Source: Alphaproteobacteria bacterium (lineage in GTDB: Bacteria; Pseudomonadota; Alphaproteobacteria; Micropepsales; Micropepsaceae). From it: 64,000 nt of DNA. The notes beneath the pieces are model-generated. The model saw nothing but the letters and a program-made list of their open reading frames with translations, was not told where the DNA came from and did not search any database. Position 1 is the stretch's first letter. Every line of letters begins with the position of its first letter. The DNA is taken from the NCBI GenBank assembly GCA_947473475.1, contig CANJBZ010000017.1, forward strand, positions 1 to 64,000, given 5' to 3'. Both the position numbers and the translations under genes were made by a program. Shown here piece by piece: positions 52,754 to 61,792 of the stretch.

Positions 52754-53821
52754 ATGAACGCGGCGCATTGGCGGCACATGGATCGGCTGGCGAAACCGCT
52801 CACAAGGCGGGAGACGTTGGCCGGATTGAGCGCGCTGGGGGCTGCGGCGACGCTGGCTCCGCTGGTTTCGCAAGCTGCCGCGCCGGCGGCGCGCGCCATC
52901 GACTTTCATCACCATTTCAATCCGCCTTTCCTGGTGAACGCGGCAGCCCAGAACCGGGTTGGCGGCAATGGCGGCGAACTGAATTGGAGCCTCGCCTATT
53001 CGCTGGAAGACATGGACAAGGCGGGCATTCGCGCCGCTGTCATCTCGCCCTCGACGGGCTTTGCCGAACGGGTTGAACCCGCCGCGCGCGGCCCCATGAT
53101 CCGGCGCGTCAACGATTACGGCGCGGAGCTGGTGCGCGATCATAAGAGCCGCTTTGTGCAGCTCGTTTATCTACCGCTGCCCGATGTCGACGCGACGCTG
53201 AAGGAAATCGAATATGGCTTCGACACGCTGAAGGTCGTGGGCGCGGGCTTTGCCACCTCCTACGGCCCCGACTACCCGCACAATCCCAAATTCGCGCCCG
53301 TCTTCGAAGAACTGAACCGCCGCAAGGCCATTGCCTATTTCCACCCGCTGGCGCCCGCGTGTTGCACCCGCGTCTTCACGGATTTTCCGGAGGAAGCCAA
53401 CCTCGTCGAAATTCCCTACGACACGGCGCGCACGGTGATGGGCTTCCTATTGTCGGGCGCGTTCCGCCGTTACCCCGACATCAAGTTCGTGTTCTCGCAT
53501 TCGGGCGGCGCGGTGCCCATGCTGGCCGGCCGCTTCAAGCGGCTGACGCAGAATACAGACCTGTCCAAGGTCGCGCCCGAAGGCTTGGATGCGGAATTCC
53601 GCAAGCTCTACTACGAGACGGCCAACGCCAATTCCCCGCCGACAATCGCCGCGCTGCTGAAATTCGCGCCGGTCTCGCAGGTGATGTTCGGCAGCGATCA
53701 TCCCTACGTCTCGGACGTGGACAATCTCGCGGACCTGCGCTCCTGCGGCCTGACGCAAGCGCAGATGAACGCGATCCTCTATGAAAACGTCGAACGCCTG
53801 ATCCCTGCGCTGAAGGCGTAA
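52754..53821 (+). CDS. Tat-exported amidohydrolase (ACMSD-like, amidohydrolase_2)
   Basis: A 355-residue metal-dependent hydrolase or decarboxylase. The N terminus has a Tat-like signal (LTRRETLAGLSALGAAATLAPLVSQAAAP). The barrel keeps its ligands: DFHHHFNPP (HxH), YFHPLAP (His), FSHSGGAVP (His) and GSDHPY (Asp). The family includes aminocarboxymuconate semialdehyde decarboxylase and gamma-resorcylate decarboxylase, so a ring-derived acid is a plausible substrate. ATG 52754 follows GGGGAAG. It is divergent from the nitrile hydratase-like operon. Confidence 0.86.
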   Translation: MNAAHWRHMDRLAKPLTRRETLAGLSALGAAATLAPLVSQAAAPAARAIDFHHHFNPPFLVNAAAQNRVGGNGGELNWSLAYSLEDMDKAGIRAAVISPSTGFAERVEPAARGPMIRRVNDYGAELVRDHKSRFVQLVYLPLPDVDATLKEIEYGFDTLKVVGAGFATSYGPDYPHNPKFAPVFEELNRRKAIAYFHPLAPACCTRVFTDFPEEANLVEIPYDTARTVMGFLLSGAFRRYPDIKFVFSHSGGAVPMLAGRFKRLTQNTDLSKVAPEGLDAEFRKLYYETANANSPPTIAALLKFAPVSQVMFGSDHPYVSDVDNLADLRSCGLTQAQMNAILYENVERLIPALKA

Positions 53822-53827
53822 TCCAAG

Positions 53828-54274
53828 TTATCCAAAGCATCTGCTGCTGTAGGTTATCTCGTAGTCTGCGTCATCCCGCGGATCTTGGTATTGGTATTGA
53901 TCGTGCCTTTTTAAAAACATGATCGTCGGAACCGGCCCTATTGAGCCGGGACCATAGGTTTCCTTGCTTTGGCCGCTAATGTAAATTTTATAGATAGCGT
54001 GAAAATACGCTGGCACTAGAGATTCAGTTCTACGAAGAACTTGCAGTGCTTCGATACTCCAGATGGTTGACGCCCAAGATCCGTCGGGATCCGACGGTCC
54101 CACGCTAATTCGCTCGGCGCGACCTATCAGAACTGCATCCGAAGCCTGCCAAAGTTGCTGATCGTAGACTTCTCCATAAGTCTGCTGACAGCCGTCGTAG
54201 ACTTTCGTGGCGCAAGCATCCAATAAGCCGCTCAAAGCGGCGCACAGGCAAAGAGTTGGAAGCCACGTTCCCAC
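53828..54274 (-). CDS. Small putative lipoprotein of unknown function
   Basis: A 148-residue protein from a GTG start at 54274. The N terminus WLPTLCLCAALSGLLDACATK looks like a lipoprotein signal with Cys after LLDA, although Asp at the -2 position is atypical. The body (SDAVLIGRAERISVG...WSIEALQVLRRTE...) is beta-rich and not recognised. The gene is clearly more AT-rich than its neighbours. It starts 12 bases after the kelch gene's stop, so it is probably co-transcribed with it. Confidence 0.6.
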   Translation of the reverse strand: MGTWLPTLCLCAALSGLLDACATKVYDGCQQTYGEVYDQQLWQASDAVLIGRAERISVGPSDPDGSWASTIWSIEALQVLRRTESLVPAYFHAIYKIYISGQSKETYGPGSIGPVPTIMFLKRHDQYQYQDPRDDADYEITYSSRCFG

Positions 54275-54286
54275 GACCTCTACAAC

Positions 54287-55255
54287 TTACGGCAGTTTGA
54301 ACGCCCAAATCGCGTTGGACGGGTTGTCGCCGCCGCAGCCGCCATTGCCGCTGAAGAAATAGGCGGTGTCGCCGACCGCTGCCAGACCGCCGGCATGCAG
54401 GCCCGTAGGATGGCTGGTGTATTGCGTCCAGCGATTGGCCTTCGGATCGTAGCCTTCCATTTCGTTGAAGGTCGCGCGCGTCTGCGCGTTCTTGCATTCG
54501 CCGCCGAAAAACAGGATCTGGTTCTTGTAGACCGCGATCCCGCTGCTGCTGCGCTTGGTCGGCATTGCCGCCACCGTCTGCCATTTGTCCGTAGCCGGAT
54601 CATAGACATCGGTCTGGCCGGTGTTATCGACCGTCAGATCGGTGCGCCCGCCGATGACATAAATCTTGCCGTCCAGCACCGTCACGCCGAGATGATCGCG
54701 CGCCAGCGGCAACGGTGCGGCCGTACTCCATTTGCCCGTCGCAAGATCGAACACCTGATGCAGCGTCACGGTTTTGGCGTCGGGCCCTCGCCCCCCAATG
54801 ACATGAATCTTCCCGCCTATCGCCGCCAAGCCCGTGGCGCCCAGGGGACGCGGCATGGGCGGCAGCGAACGCCACGTGTTCGTCGCGATGTCGTATTCGG
54901 CGAGCTGGTCGATGGGGTCCTTGTGGACATTGGCGAGAAAGCCGCCCGAGACATAGATCTTCCCGTTCATCGCACCCACGCCAACATGGGAGCCGCCGTG
55001 CGGAAGCGGCGCCAGATCGCGCCATTTCTTGGTCGATGGATCGAATTCCTGCGCCATGGTTGACGCGGTCAAACCATTCGCCTGTCCGCCCATCAGGTAG
55101 ATCTTGCCGTTGACGGTGGCGATGCCGGTATCGGTGCGGACCGTTGTCGTCTCGCCAACCTTGGTCCACGTGCCTTGCGGGCTTTGCGCCCCGGCGCTCA
55201 ACGGCGCCGCCAAACAGAGCACGGCGATGGAAACGGCGGATGCGAAGCGTTTCAT
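54287..55255 (-). CDS. Exported kelch-repeat protein
   Basis: A 322-residue protein with a signal peptide (MKRFASAVSIAVLCLAAPLSAGAQ) and six kelch repeats that should close a six-bladed beta-propeller. Repeat cores are visible as NGKIYLMGG, NGKIYVSGG, GGKIHVIGG, DGKIYVIGG, KNQILFFGG and GDTAYFFSG, each preceded by a Trp-containing strand. A related periplasmic enzyme is sialic-acid mutarotase NanM, but nothing ties this protein to sugars; binding or scaffold functions are as likely. Confidence 0.88.
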   Translation of the reverse strand: MKRFASAVSIAVLCLAAPLSAGAQSPQGTWTKVGETTTVRTDTGIATVNGKIYLMGGQANGLTASTMAQEFDPSTKKWRDLAPLPHGGSHVGVGAMNGKIYVSGGFLANVHKDPIDQLAEYDIATNTWRSLPPMPRPLGATGLAAIGGKIHVIGGRGPDAKTVTLHQVFDLATGKWSTAAPLPLARDHLGVTVLDGKIYVIGGRTDLTVDNTGQTDVYDPATDKWQTVAAMPTKRSSSGIAVYKNQILFFGGECKNAQTRATFNEMEGYDPKANRWTQYTSHPTGLHAGGLAAVGDTAYFFSGNGGCGGDNPSNAIWAFKLP

Positions 55256-55317
55256 GTGTCCCCTCCCAAGGATGCTATTTTAACAAACCTAGCATGACGC
55301 GCGGAACGGTTTAACTC

Positions 55318-56403
55318 TCAGCCGGGCTCGCGCCCGCCGACCGTCACCGATTTGATAAGCGCGAACACCGCCATACCAGGCCTTAACGCCAGGCGCTCCA
55401 GCGAGCGGCTGGTGATACGGGCAATGAGGCGCGCCTCGCCAAGCGAGAGCTGAACGTCGGCATTGGCGCCGTCCGCGCGAATGGCCGCAATGGTGGCGGA
55501 AAGGATGTTGTTTGCGCTCACGGCGACGGGCCGTTCCAGCGCCAACATCACATCGTCGGCGTCAATTCGTACACGGACTTTCGAGCCCGGCGCGCGCGCG
55601 ATGGAGGGTACGACAAGAGACTCTCCCCCGAGCGCCAGTTCCGTCAATCCATGGGCGCTGTCGTGGCGGGCAACCACCGCTTCCAGGATGGCGCCCGGAA
55701 TGGGGTGGGCGCCCGTGAACAGATCGAGCCGCGCTGTGACGTCGAACAGGGAGCCTTCGGCGAGCACCTTGCCGCCGTCCAGCACCACCATGCGGTCGGC
55801 CAGCCTCGCCACTTCGTCCAGCGCGTGGCTCACATACAGCATGGGGATTTTTGTCTCGTGCACCAGCCGTTCCAGATAGGGCAGGATTTCCGCCTTACGG
55901 GGTGCATCGAGAGCCGCCAGCGGTTCGTCCAGAAGCAGAGCCCGCGGGTTCATCAGCAGAGCGCGGCCGAGCGCGACGCGGGAGCGTTCGCCGCCGGAAA
56001 GGGTTTGGGGCCGGCGTTCCAGAAGTGCTGCCAAGCCAAGCAGAGCCACCACAGCGTCAAACGCCGCAGCACTGTTTCGCGTAGCCGAGCGGCGCCAGCC
56101 GTAAAGCAGATTGCCGCGTACGTGCAGATGCGGAAACAAACGCACATCCTGGAACACAACACCGATGCGCCGGTCGCGCGCGGATACGAATATCCCACGC
56201 TCACTGTCGAAAAGCGTTTCGCCGCCCAAAACGATTCGCCCGGACTGCGGGCGCAGGAGGCCCGCAATGGCATGAATAATGGTCGACTTGCCGGCGCCGG
56301 ACGAGCCGAACAGCGCCGTCACGCACGGCGTATCGCCAAAGCCAAACGCACAGTCGAGCTGGAAAGCGCCTTGCGAACAGCGAAGCGCGACGCCGTTTGT
56401 CAT
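55318..56403 (-). CDS. modC: Molybdate ABC transporter ATP-binding protein
   Basis: A 361-residue ATPase. Walker A is FGSSGAGKST (about 32-41), the signature LSGGERSRVALGRAL, Walker B LLLDEPLAALD, then a C-terminal TOBE/Mop domain (about 285-355, VSANNILSATIAAIRADGANADVQL) that binds molybdate. ATG 56403 overlaps the modB stop (ATGA). It energises molybdate uptake, which the two molybdenum hydroxylases of this window need. Confidence 0.95.
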   Translation of the reverse strand: MTNGVALRCSQGAFQLDCAFGFGDTPCVTALFGSSGAGKSTIIHAIAGLLRPQSGRIVLGGETLFDSERGIFVSARDRRIGVVFQDVRLFPHLHVRGNLLYGWRRSATRNSAAAFDAVVALLGLAALLERRPQTLSGGERSRVALGRALLMNPRALLLDEPLAALDAPRKAEILPYLERLVHETKIPMLYVSHALDEVARLADRMVVLDGGKVLAEGSLFDVTARLDLFTGAHPIPGAILEAVVARHDSAHGLTELALGGESLVVPSIARAPGSKVRVRIDADDVMLALERPVAVSANNILSATIAAIRADGANADVQLSLGEARLIARITSRSLERLALRPGMAVFALIKSVTVGGREPG

Positions 56404-57095
56404 TGGCCGACAAATGCCCGCATACGGCGCGAAACCCAATCGGCAAGAATAAGCCCAGCAAGAGCAAGCACAATCGAAAGAGCCGCTAAACGTGCTGCGG
56501 CTTGCTCTCCGCCCGGTGTTTGGATCGCGGTGTAAATCGCCAGCGGAATCGTGCGCGTTTCACCAGGAATGTTTGAGACAAAGGTGATGATGGCGCCGAA
56601 TTCGCCAAGGCATGCGGCGAAAGCGGTTACCGCGCCTGCCAGGATGCCGGGTGCGGCCAATGGCAGATGCAGACTGACAAGGCGATCCCAGAAGCCTGCG
56701 CCCAATGTTTCCGCAGCTTCGGCAAGGCCGGGCGTTTCTGCTTCCAGCGAAAGGCGAATGGCGCGCACCTGGAAAGGAAAGGTCAGGATGGCCGAAGCGA
56801 GGGCGGCGCCCGTCCAACTGAATACAAACCGCATCCCAAACGTGTTGAGCAAGAAGGCGCCCAAAGGGGCGCGCGTGCCGAAAGAAACGAGCAGCAGATA
56901 CCCCAGTGCGACAGGCGGGAGCACCAGGGGCAGATGAACGAGCCCATCCACCAGTGGCTTGCCGGGAAAGCGGCAGCGCGCCAAAAGCAGGCCGGCGGCA
57001 AACGCAAACGGCAGATCGGCCAGCACGGCAACAAGGGCCACGCGCAGGCTTAAGCCCAGCGCTTCCCATTCCGCCGCAGTAAGAATGCCTTCCAT
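56400..57095 (-). CDS. modB: Molybdate ABC transporter permease
   Basis: A 231-residue inner-membrane permease with five or six hydrophobic segments and the ABC-coupling EAA loop EAAETLGAGFWDRLVSLHLPLAAPGILAG (about 130-158). ATG 57095 is preferred to the GTG immediately before it. It is coupled to modC by an ATGA overlap. The usual modA binding-protein gene is not upstream; the preceding gene is the unrelated repeat protein at 57202-58449. Confidence 0.93.
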   Translation of the reverse strand: MEGILTAAEWEALGLSLRVALVAVLADLPFAFAAGLLLARCRFPGKPLVDGLVHLPLVLPPVALGYLLLVSFGTRAPLGAFLLNTFGMRFVFSWTGAALASAILTFPFQVRAIRLSLEAETPGLAEAAETLGAGFWDRLVSLHLPLAAPGILAGAVTAFAACLGEFGAIITFVSNIPGETRTIPLAIYTAIQTPGGEQAAARLAALSIVLALAGLILADWVSRRMRAFVGQ

Positions 57096-57151
57096 CACGC
57101 CTCATTTAGCGCGGTTTGCCGGCGCAGCGCGAGACAGCAGTCGTAAAAGCA

Positions 57152-57179
57152 AAAGGGGCACAGCGAACTGTGCCCCTTT
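57152..57179 (-). terminator. Intrinsic terminator between the repeat-protein gene and modB
   Basis: Perfect 12-bp stem AAAGGGGCACAG (57152-57163) / CTGTGCCCCTTT (57168-57179) with loop CGAA. On the minus strand it is followed by TGCTTTTACG. It ends the tonB-exbBD-repeat protein unit before modBC. Confidence 0.85.
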
Positions 57180-57201
57180 CCGAACAGAATGGATGCGAGA
57201 A

Positions 57202-58449
57202 CTACGCGGCTTCGCGCTTGCCGTAGAGTGTCCAGGTATGAGCGACCGAGGCGCCGGGGCCTCCGGCAGCAGCAGCTTTCTCAAAGACGGCGAGAGCTTC
57301 AGGCTTCTTGCCGGCGGCCCAAAGGGCAATGCCCAAGGTCGTCTGCGCATCGGCGACGTCCTTCAGACCGCCCTTTTCGATGCCCTTCTGAAGCGCGGCG
57401 ATCGCCTCATCGTAGCGGCCATAGGTGTAGTAGGACTCACCCAGCTTCACGTCGATTTCGCCATTGGTTTGCTTGGCCGCTTCGGTGGCAAGTTCTTTCA
57501 ATGTATCCAGATCCTTTGCCCCCATCTGATCGGCCTGCGTCAGCAACTCGCCCGGCTTATTGCCCTTGGTAAGAACAGCCTTGGCTTCAGCCGGCAACTG
57601 GTTGGTCAGATCAATGGTTGCCATCGCGGCATAATCCATATCCTTGAACGTCCCGACCTGTATTGCCAGGCGGTACAGGTTCAGAAGGTGATGATCGGTC
57701 ATGCCTTGCTGTGACAGCGCAAAGTCCATCACCTGCTCCCACACTTCCTGCTTCTTCGAGACCGTCGCCATCGTGTCCAATGTCGTGCGCGCGCCCGCTT
57801 CGTCCTTGGTGCGGATCTGAGCGTTCAGCAGCAAACCGAGGACATCCTCAGTCGGCTTCATGCCCGCTGCTTCTCTGGATGCGATCTGCGCCTTCGCGGC
57901 GGCGGCGGAGTTCGCATAGTCCATGACGTTGTAATAGGACTGGATCAGGACCAGATGGCTGGTGTCGTCCAGCGGCTGAAACGCCGCCAATTCCATCGCA
58001 TCTTTGATGGCTCCGGCATAATCCTTGGCTTGGTAGTTCAACCGCATGGCAATGCCATACATGCTGGCCTTTTCCGCATCGGGAGCGGCGCCGCTCTCGA
58101 TCTGCGCGTTGTAGGCAGCTCTCGCCGCTTCATAATCCGGCATGGGCTGGTTGACGTAGATGAAGCCCGTGTACTTCGCGATCATGTAATTCTCGAAGGG
58201 CGTCCTATCCTTTGCGGCCTCGGCTTCCTTGATCTTTGCCAGCGCGCCGGCAAAGTCCTTGGCTTCCGTAAGCTTCTGGGCATCGTTCAACGGTTTGCCA
58301 ACGACCGTGCGAACCTGGTTGGGAGCCGGTCCCTTTTGCGGGGCGGCGCGAGCCGGCGCCGCTTGAGCGGGGATGACCGCGGTGACGGCGGTTGCCGTTG
58401 CGGCGGAAATAAGAGCGGCCATTGCGGCGCGCCGGATGGATTTATTCAT
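57202..58449 (-). CDS. Exported helical-repeat (TPR-like) protein B
   Basis: A 415-residue exported protein (signal MNKSIRRAAMAALISAATATAVTAVIPAQA). The mature part consists of helical repeats of TPR character, such as KDYAGAIKDAMELAAFQPLDDTSHLVLIQSYYNVMDYANSAAAA and YYTYGRYDEAIAALQKGIEKGG...LGIALWAAGKKPEALAVFEKAA. ATG 58449 follows AGAGGAAGA. It is a paralogue of the next upstream gene; both end in a Trp-x-x-Tyr-x-Lys sequence (HTWTLYGKREAA; LWSIYAKKA). Location after tonB-exbB-exbD-exbD suggests a periplasmic partner of that energy-transducing complex. Confidence 0.78.
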   Translation of the reverse strand: MNKSIRRAAMAALISAATATAVTAVIPAQAAPARAAPQKGPAPNQVRTVVGKPLNDAQKLTEAKDFAGALAKIKEAEAAKDRTPFENYMIAKYTGFIYVNQPMPDYEAARAAYNAQIESGAAPDAEKASMYGIAMRLNYQAKDYAGAIKDAMELAAFQPLDDTSHLVLIQSYYNVMDYANSAAAAKAQIASREAAGMKPTEDVLGLLLNAQIRTKDEAGARTTLDTMATVSKKQEVWEQVMDFALSQQGMTDHHLLNLYRLAIQVGTFKDMDYAAMATIDLTNQLPAEAKAVLTKGNKPGELLTQADQMGAKDLDTLKELATEAAKQTNGEIDVKLGESYYTYGRYDEAIAALQKGIEKGGLKDVADAQTTLGIALWAAGKKPEALAVFEKAAAAGGPGASVAHTWTLYGKREAA

Positions 58450-58610
58450 GGTCTTCCTCTTCTCCTTCCACGCGGCGTTGGGGACACACGCCTGACGTGC
58501 TTTGCGGCCAGCCAACCGCTTGGGTCTTAAATCACGCTCGGGGCGGACGCTTTCAAGCATCCGCCCCGGAGTATAGATTGAAAAAATTTATGGCAAGGAA
58601 ATGGCGAAAT

Positions 58611-59816
58611 CTACGCTTTCTTCGCGTAAATCGACCAAAGCCTCGCGATTGGCGCCTCTTTGCTGTTCCGTGCCACCGAATCGAAGGCCGAAACGGCTTC
58701 CGCCTTCTTGCCCTGCGCCATCAGCGCATGGCCCAAAGCGACTTTCGCAGCTTCCGGATCGGCAACCTTGCCCATCATGCCCTTGCGGATCGACTCTTCG
58801 GCTTCCTTACCTTTGCCGAAGCTCCAATAAATCAAGCCAAGCTTCACGCTGGCGTTCGGATCGGTCGCCGCCTTTTTCTGAAGATCGGCCTGAACAGTCG
58901 TATCGGCTGCGACACGGTCGTTGGTCATCTTGACCAAACGGGTCACGCGCTCGCCATTTTGCACGGCTTTCGCAGCAATACCCTTGTCAATGATGGCTTT
59001 CGCCTCAGCCGGATAACCCGCAATCAGGGCCTGCTGCGCGACTTCCTGGTAATCGGCTTCCGTTTTCACGTCGCCGACGGCCAGACGCAGACGCAGTATG
59101 TCCATCGTCTGCTCGTCATTCAGGCCTTTTTCATTGCGGGCCAGTTGCAGGACGTCGTGCCAGTAGTCCAGCTTGGGGTAACTGGCGACCAGTTGTTCCA
59201 GCGCCGCCCGGCGGCCCGCGGTGTCGTTCATCTTGAACGCCACGGCCTGCTTGAACTTCAGCGCCGCTTCAGAGGCGTTACCCTCGAGCGCTGGCCCGGC
59301 GTATGCCAAGGCTTCTTTGTATTGCCCGGCCTGAGCCATACCAGTGGCAATGAACAGACGCGTCTCATTATCCAAATTGTTGCCGAGCATATCGGCATAC
59401 TGCTTCTGCTTCGCCTTGTTGCCGGCGGCAAACGAGATCGACAGCGCCTGCTTAATGTTCTCGTTCTTGTTGCCTTCGTTCGCCGCGATCATTTTTTCGA
59501 CTTCGTCGAGCGCGGTGTTGAAGTCCTTACCCTGAACGCCCCAGCCGATAATCATCTGGTGCAGGGCAGGCCCCAGGCCTTGCGGCTTTCCGGGCATTGC
59601 GTCAGCCTGTTTGGCCTTGGCAATGGCTTCAGCGTAGCGGCCGGCCTTCGCGTCGGCGATGGCAGTCGTTACGGCATCGGCCAGCGGCTTGTTATCGGCC
59701 GGAATTTTGAAGGCCGGAGCGGCGGCGGCTTGCGCCGGGGCCGTCATCACTACGGCAGAACTGATGGTAATGGCGGCGCCCAGCAAGAGCGCCGTAGTAA
59801 TCGCGCGTATAGTCAT
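58611..59816 (-). CDS. Exported helical-repeat (TPR-like) protein A
   Basis: A 401-residue exported protein (signal MTIRAITTALLLGAAITISSAVVMTAPAQA). Helix-turn-helix repeats fill the mature chain: AGRYAEAIAKAKQADAMPG, GQYKEALAYAGPALEGNASEAALKF, and LGLIYWSFGKGKEAEESIRKG...LGHALMAQGKKAEAVSAFDSVA. ATG follows GAGAGGAAACC. It lies 77 bases after exbD2 and upstream of its paralogue. Periplasmic TPR proteins work with TonB systems in some bacteria (for example TtpC-type systems); that role is inferred here. Confidence 0.8.
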   Translation of the reverse strand: MTIRAITTALLLGAAITISSAVVMTAPAQAAAAPAFKIPADNKPLADAVTTAIADAKAGRYAEAIAKAKQADAMPGKPQGLGPALHQMIIGWGVQGKDFNTALDEVEKMIAANEGNKNENIKQALSISFAAGNKAKQKQYADMLGNNLDNETRLFIATGMAQAGQYKEALAYAGPALEGNASEAALKFKQAVAFKMNDTAGRRAALEQLVASYPKLDYWHDVLQLARNEKGLNDEQTMDILRLRLAVGDVKTEADYQEVAQQALIAGYPAEAKAIIDKGIAAKAVQNGERVTRLVKMTNDRVAADTTVQADLQKKAATDPNASVKLGLIYWSFGKGKEAEESIRKGMMGKVADPEAAKVALGHALMAQGKKAEAVSAFDSVARNSKEAPIARLWSIYAKKA

Positions 59817-59835
59817 TGGTTTCCTCTCTCGTCGG

Positions 59836-59863
59836 GACGGCGCAAAAGTAAAGGGGCGCCGTC
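59836..59863. other. Hairpin between exbD2 and the repeat-protein genes
   Basis: GACGGCGC (59836-59843) and GCGCCGTC (59856-59863) are perfectly complementary with a 12-base A/G-rich loop. There is no T-run on the minus strand. It might set the ratio of exbD to repeat-protein message by pausing or by stabilising an RNA end. Confidence 0.4.
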
Positions 59864-59893
59864 TCTAACGCCCCCAAAAACCCAGTTCCAGAA

Positions 59894-60325
59894 CTATTGT
59901 ACGTATTGGTCGTTGCCGACAAATCCAATTTTCGTGACCCCAAGCCGCTGCGCGTCTGCCAGGGTGCGGGCGACCGCGTCGTACTTCGCGAGGCGGTTCG
60001 GCCGCAGATGGACTTCAGGCTGCGGAATTTGGTTTGCGATGTCTTGGAAATACTTGTCGAGCTGACCGCGGGCCGGAACGGGCGTGCCGTTCCAAATCGG
60101 CGTGCCGTCGAAGTCAATCTCCAGGTCAACCACGACGGGCTGCACTGTCTGAGGAGGCGGTGTGGCGTTTGCTTGCGGCAGATCGAGTTTAACCGCGTGC
60201 GTCTGGATGGGGATCGTGATGATCAACATGACCAGCAGCACGAGCATAACGTCGATCAGCGGGGTGGTGTTCATATCCACCAGAACTTCGTCTGTACCGC
60301 CAGGCGATCCAACGCTCATAGACAT
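59894..60325 (-). CDS. exbD: ExbD/TolR-family proton-channel subunit 2
   Basis: A 143-residue protein with a short cytoplasmic N terminus, one membrane helix (MNTTPLIDVMLVLLVMLIITIPI, about 18-40) holding the essential Asp (PLIDVMLVLL), and a periplasmic domain. Second of two exbD genes, 35 bases after the first, and about equally long. Works with ExbB and TonB to turn the proton gradient into outer-membrane transport work. Confidence 0.93.
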   Translation of the reverse strand: MSMSVGSPGGTDEVLVDMNTTPLIDVMLVLLVMLIITIPIQTHAVKLDLPQANATPPPQTVQPVVVDLEIDFDGTPIWNGTPVPARGQLDKYFQDIANQIPQPEVHLRPNRLAKYDAVARTLADAQRLGVTKIGFVGNDQYVQ

Positions 60326-60360
60326 GGGCGCTTACCTTTCTTTTCTTCGACTGTATTAAC

Positions 60361-60786
60361 TCAGTACACTTTCGGCTCTGGGTTGGTGACAAATCCAACC
60401 TTCAGAATAGCCGAGCGCTGCAAGTCCGCGAGAATTCTGCCGATATTCTCAAATCGCGTCTCTTTGTCGCCGCGAATATGGACTTCCGGCTGCGGGACTT
60501 TGACCGCTTCCGTCGCAAGCATCATCAGCAGCACATCATTGGAAACAGGCGTGTCGTTCCAATAATAGTTGCCGCCGGCATCAACAGCCAAGGTTATGTT
60601 TTCCGGCTTGGTGATTGTAACAATGTTGCTCGCGACGGGCAGCGTGATGGCCACCGACTTGATCACCACCGGAATGGTGATCAAGAAGATGATCAACAGC
60701 ACCAACATGATGTCGACGAGCGGCGTCGTGTTGATCGTCGAGTTAACTTCGTCTTCCGCATCGCCGCTCGGCAAACTCATCGACAT
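60361..60786 (-). CDS. exbD: ExbD/TolR-family proton-channel subunit 1
   Basis: A 141-residue ExbD. The membrane helix INTTPLVDIMLVLLIIFLITIPV (about 18-40) contains the proton-carrying Asp; the periplasmic part has GGNYYWNDTPVSNDVLLMML and ends VTNPEPKVY. It is 34 bases after exbB. Having two different ExbD subunits in one unit hints at a mixed ExbD dimer. Confidence 0.93.
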   Translation of the reverse strand: MSMSLPSGDAEDEVNSTINTTPLVDIMLVLLIIFLITIPVVIKSVAITLPVASNIVTITKPENITLAVDAGGNYYWNDTPVSNDVLLMMLATEAVKVPQPEVHIRGDKETRFENIGRILADLQRSAILKVGFVTNPEPKVY

Positions 60787-60820
60787 TGGTAAACCCTTTC
60801 CCTGCTACTCGAGGGGCAGA

Positions 60821-61651
60821 TTAGCGCTTGGACGACAGCAGATAGGTCTGCAGGTCGTTGGCGAAGGACCGGAACTTCTCGCTGATCACCTTATTGCGGC
60901 GGACGAGGAAGTTGTAGCAAAGCACTGCCGGCACGGCCACGATCAGGCCGAGGGCGGTCATGATCAGAGCTTCACCGACCGGGCCCGCAACCTTGTCGAT
61001 CGACGCTTGTCCGGCGATACCGATGGCGGTCAAGGCGTTCAGAATGCCCCACACCGTCCCGAACAGACCGACGAACGGAGCTGTCGAACCGACCGAGGCG
61101 AGGAAGGAGATGCCGCCGGCGAGACGGGAGTTTTCTTCTTCAACAGCGCGATTGAGTGACATCTGCACCCAGTCGGCCTGGGTCAGCATGCCGCCCTGGC
61201 GTGCCATCGCCTGCTGGCCGCGTTCCGCCACGTTGCGGAAGACGTTGTTCTTGCCGAGCTTGTCGATGCCCTCTTCCAGATTGCCAGCGGTCCAGAATTT
61301 CTTTTCCGTTGCCTTGGCCTGGCTGAGCAGGCGGGCTTGTTCGACGAACTTGGTGACGAAGATGTACCAAGTGCCCAGGGACATGATCACAAGCAGGATC
61401 AACACGCCGCGCGACACGAAATCGCCTTCGCGTACGAGGGCTCCCAAGCCGTAGGGGTTTTCGACCGTCGCGGTTTCGGCTGAAGGAGCCTCACCCGCGG
61501 GCGCATTGGGATCGGCCGCCGCTTCAGCAGGCGCCTGCTCCGTTGCTGCCGGGGCAGCTGCGTCGGGGGTTTGTGCGCTGACGCTGACGGGGCCAGCAAC
61601 CATCATAAAAGCGACGAAAGCGGAAGCGATCGTCAGGGTCTTCGCGTTCAT
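60821..61651 (-). CDS. exbB: ExbB/TolQ-family proton-channel protein with N-terminal extension
   Basis: A 276-residue MotA/TolQ/ExbB protein. It starts with a signal-like helix (MNAKTLTIASAFVAFMMVAGPVSVSAQ) and an Ala/Pro/Glu-rich periplasmic linker (to about 65), then three membrane helices: ILLVIMSLGTWYIFVTKF, GSTAPFVGLFGTVWGILNAL and ALIMTALGLIVAVPAVLCYNFLV. The long N-terminal form is typical of the larger ExbB type. ATG 61651 is chosen to include the signal; GGAG lies upstream. It forms the channel with the two ExbDs. Confidence 0.94.
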   Translation of the reverse strand: MNAKTLTIASAFVAFMMVAGPVSVSAQTPDAAAPAATEQAPAEAAADPNAPAGEAPSAETATVENPYGLGALVREGDFVSRGVLILLVIMSLGTWYIFVTKFVEQARLLSQAKATEKKFWTAGNLEEGIDKLGKNNVFRNVAERGQQAMARQGGMLTQADWVQMSLNRAVEEENSRLAGGISFLASVGSTAPFVGLFGTVWGILNALTAIGIAGQASIDKVAGPVGEALIMTALGLIVAVPAVLCYNFLVRRNKVISEKFRSFANDLQTYLLSSKR

Positions 61652-61792
61652 TCTACTCTGCTCCGTTCTCAAGTAAGGACGCTTCTGCGCCCGCTGGTAC
61701 ACAAACATTTCACGCTACGGAAGACCGTTTAGAACAGCATTCCTATAGATCAGGCCAGCCGATCGATTCGGCTTTCTCGTTCGTCAGTCCGC

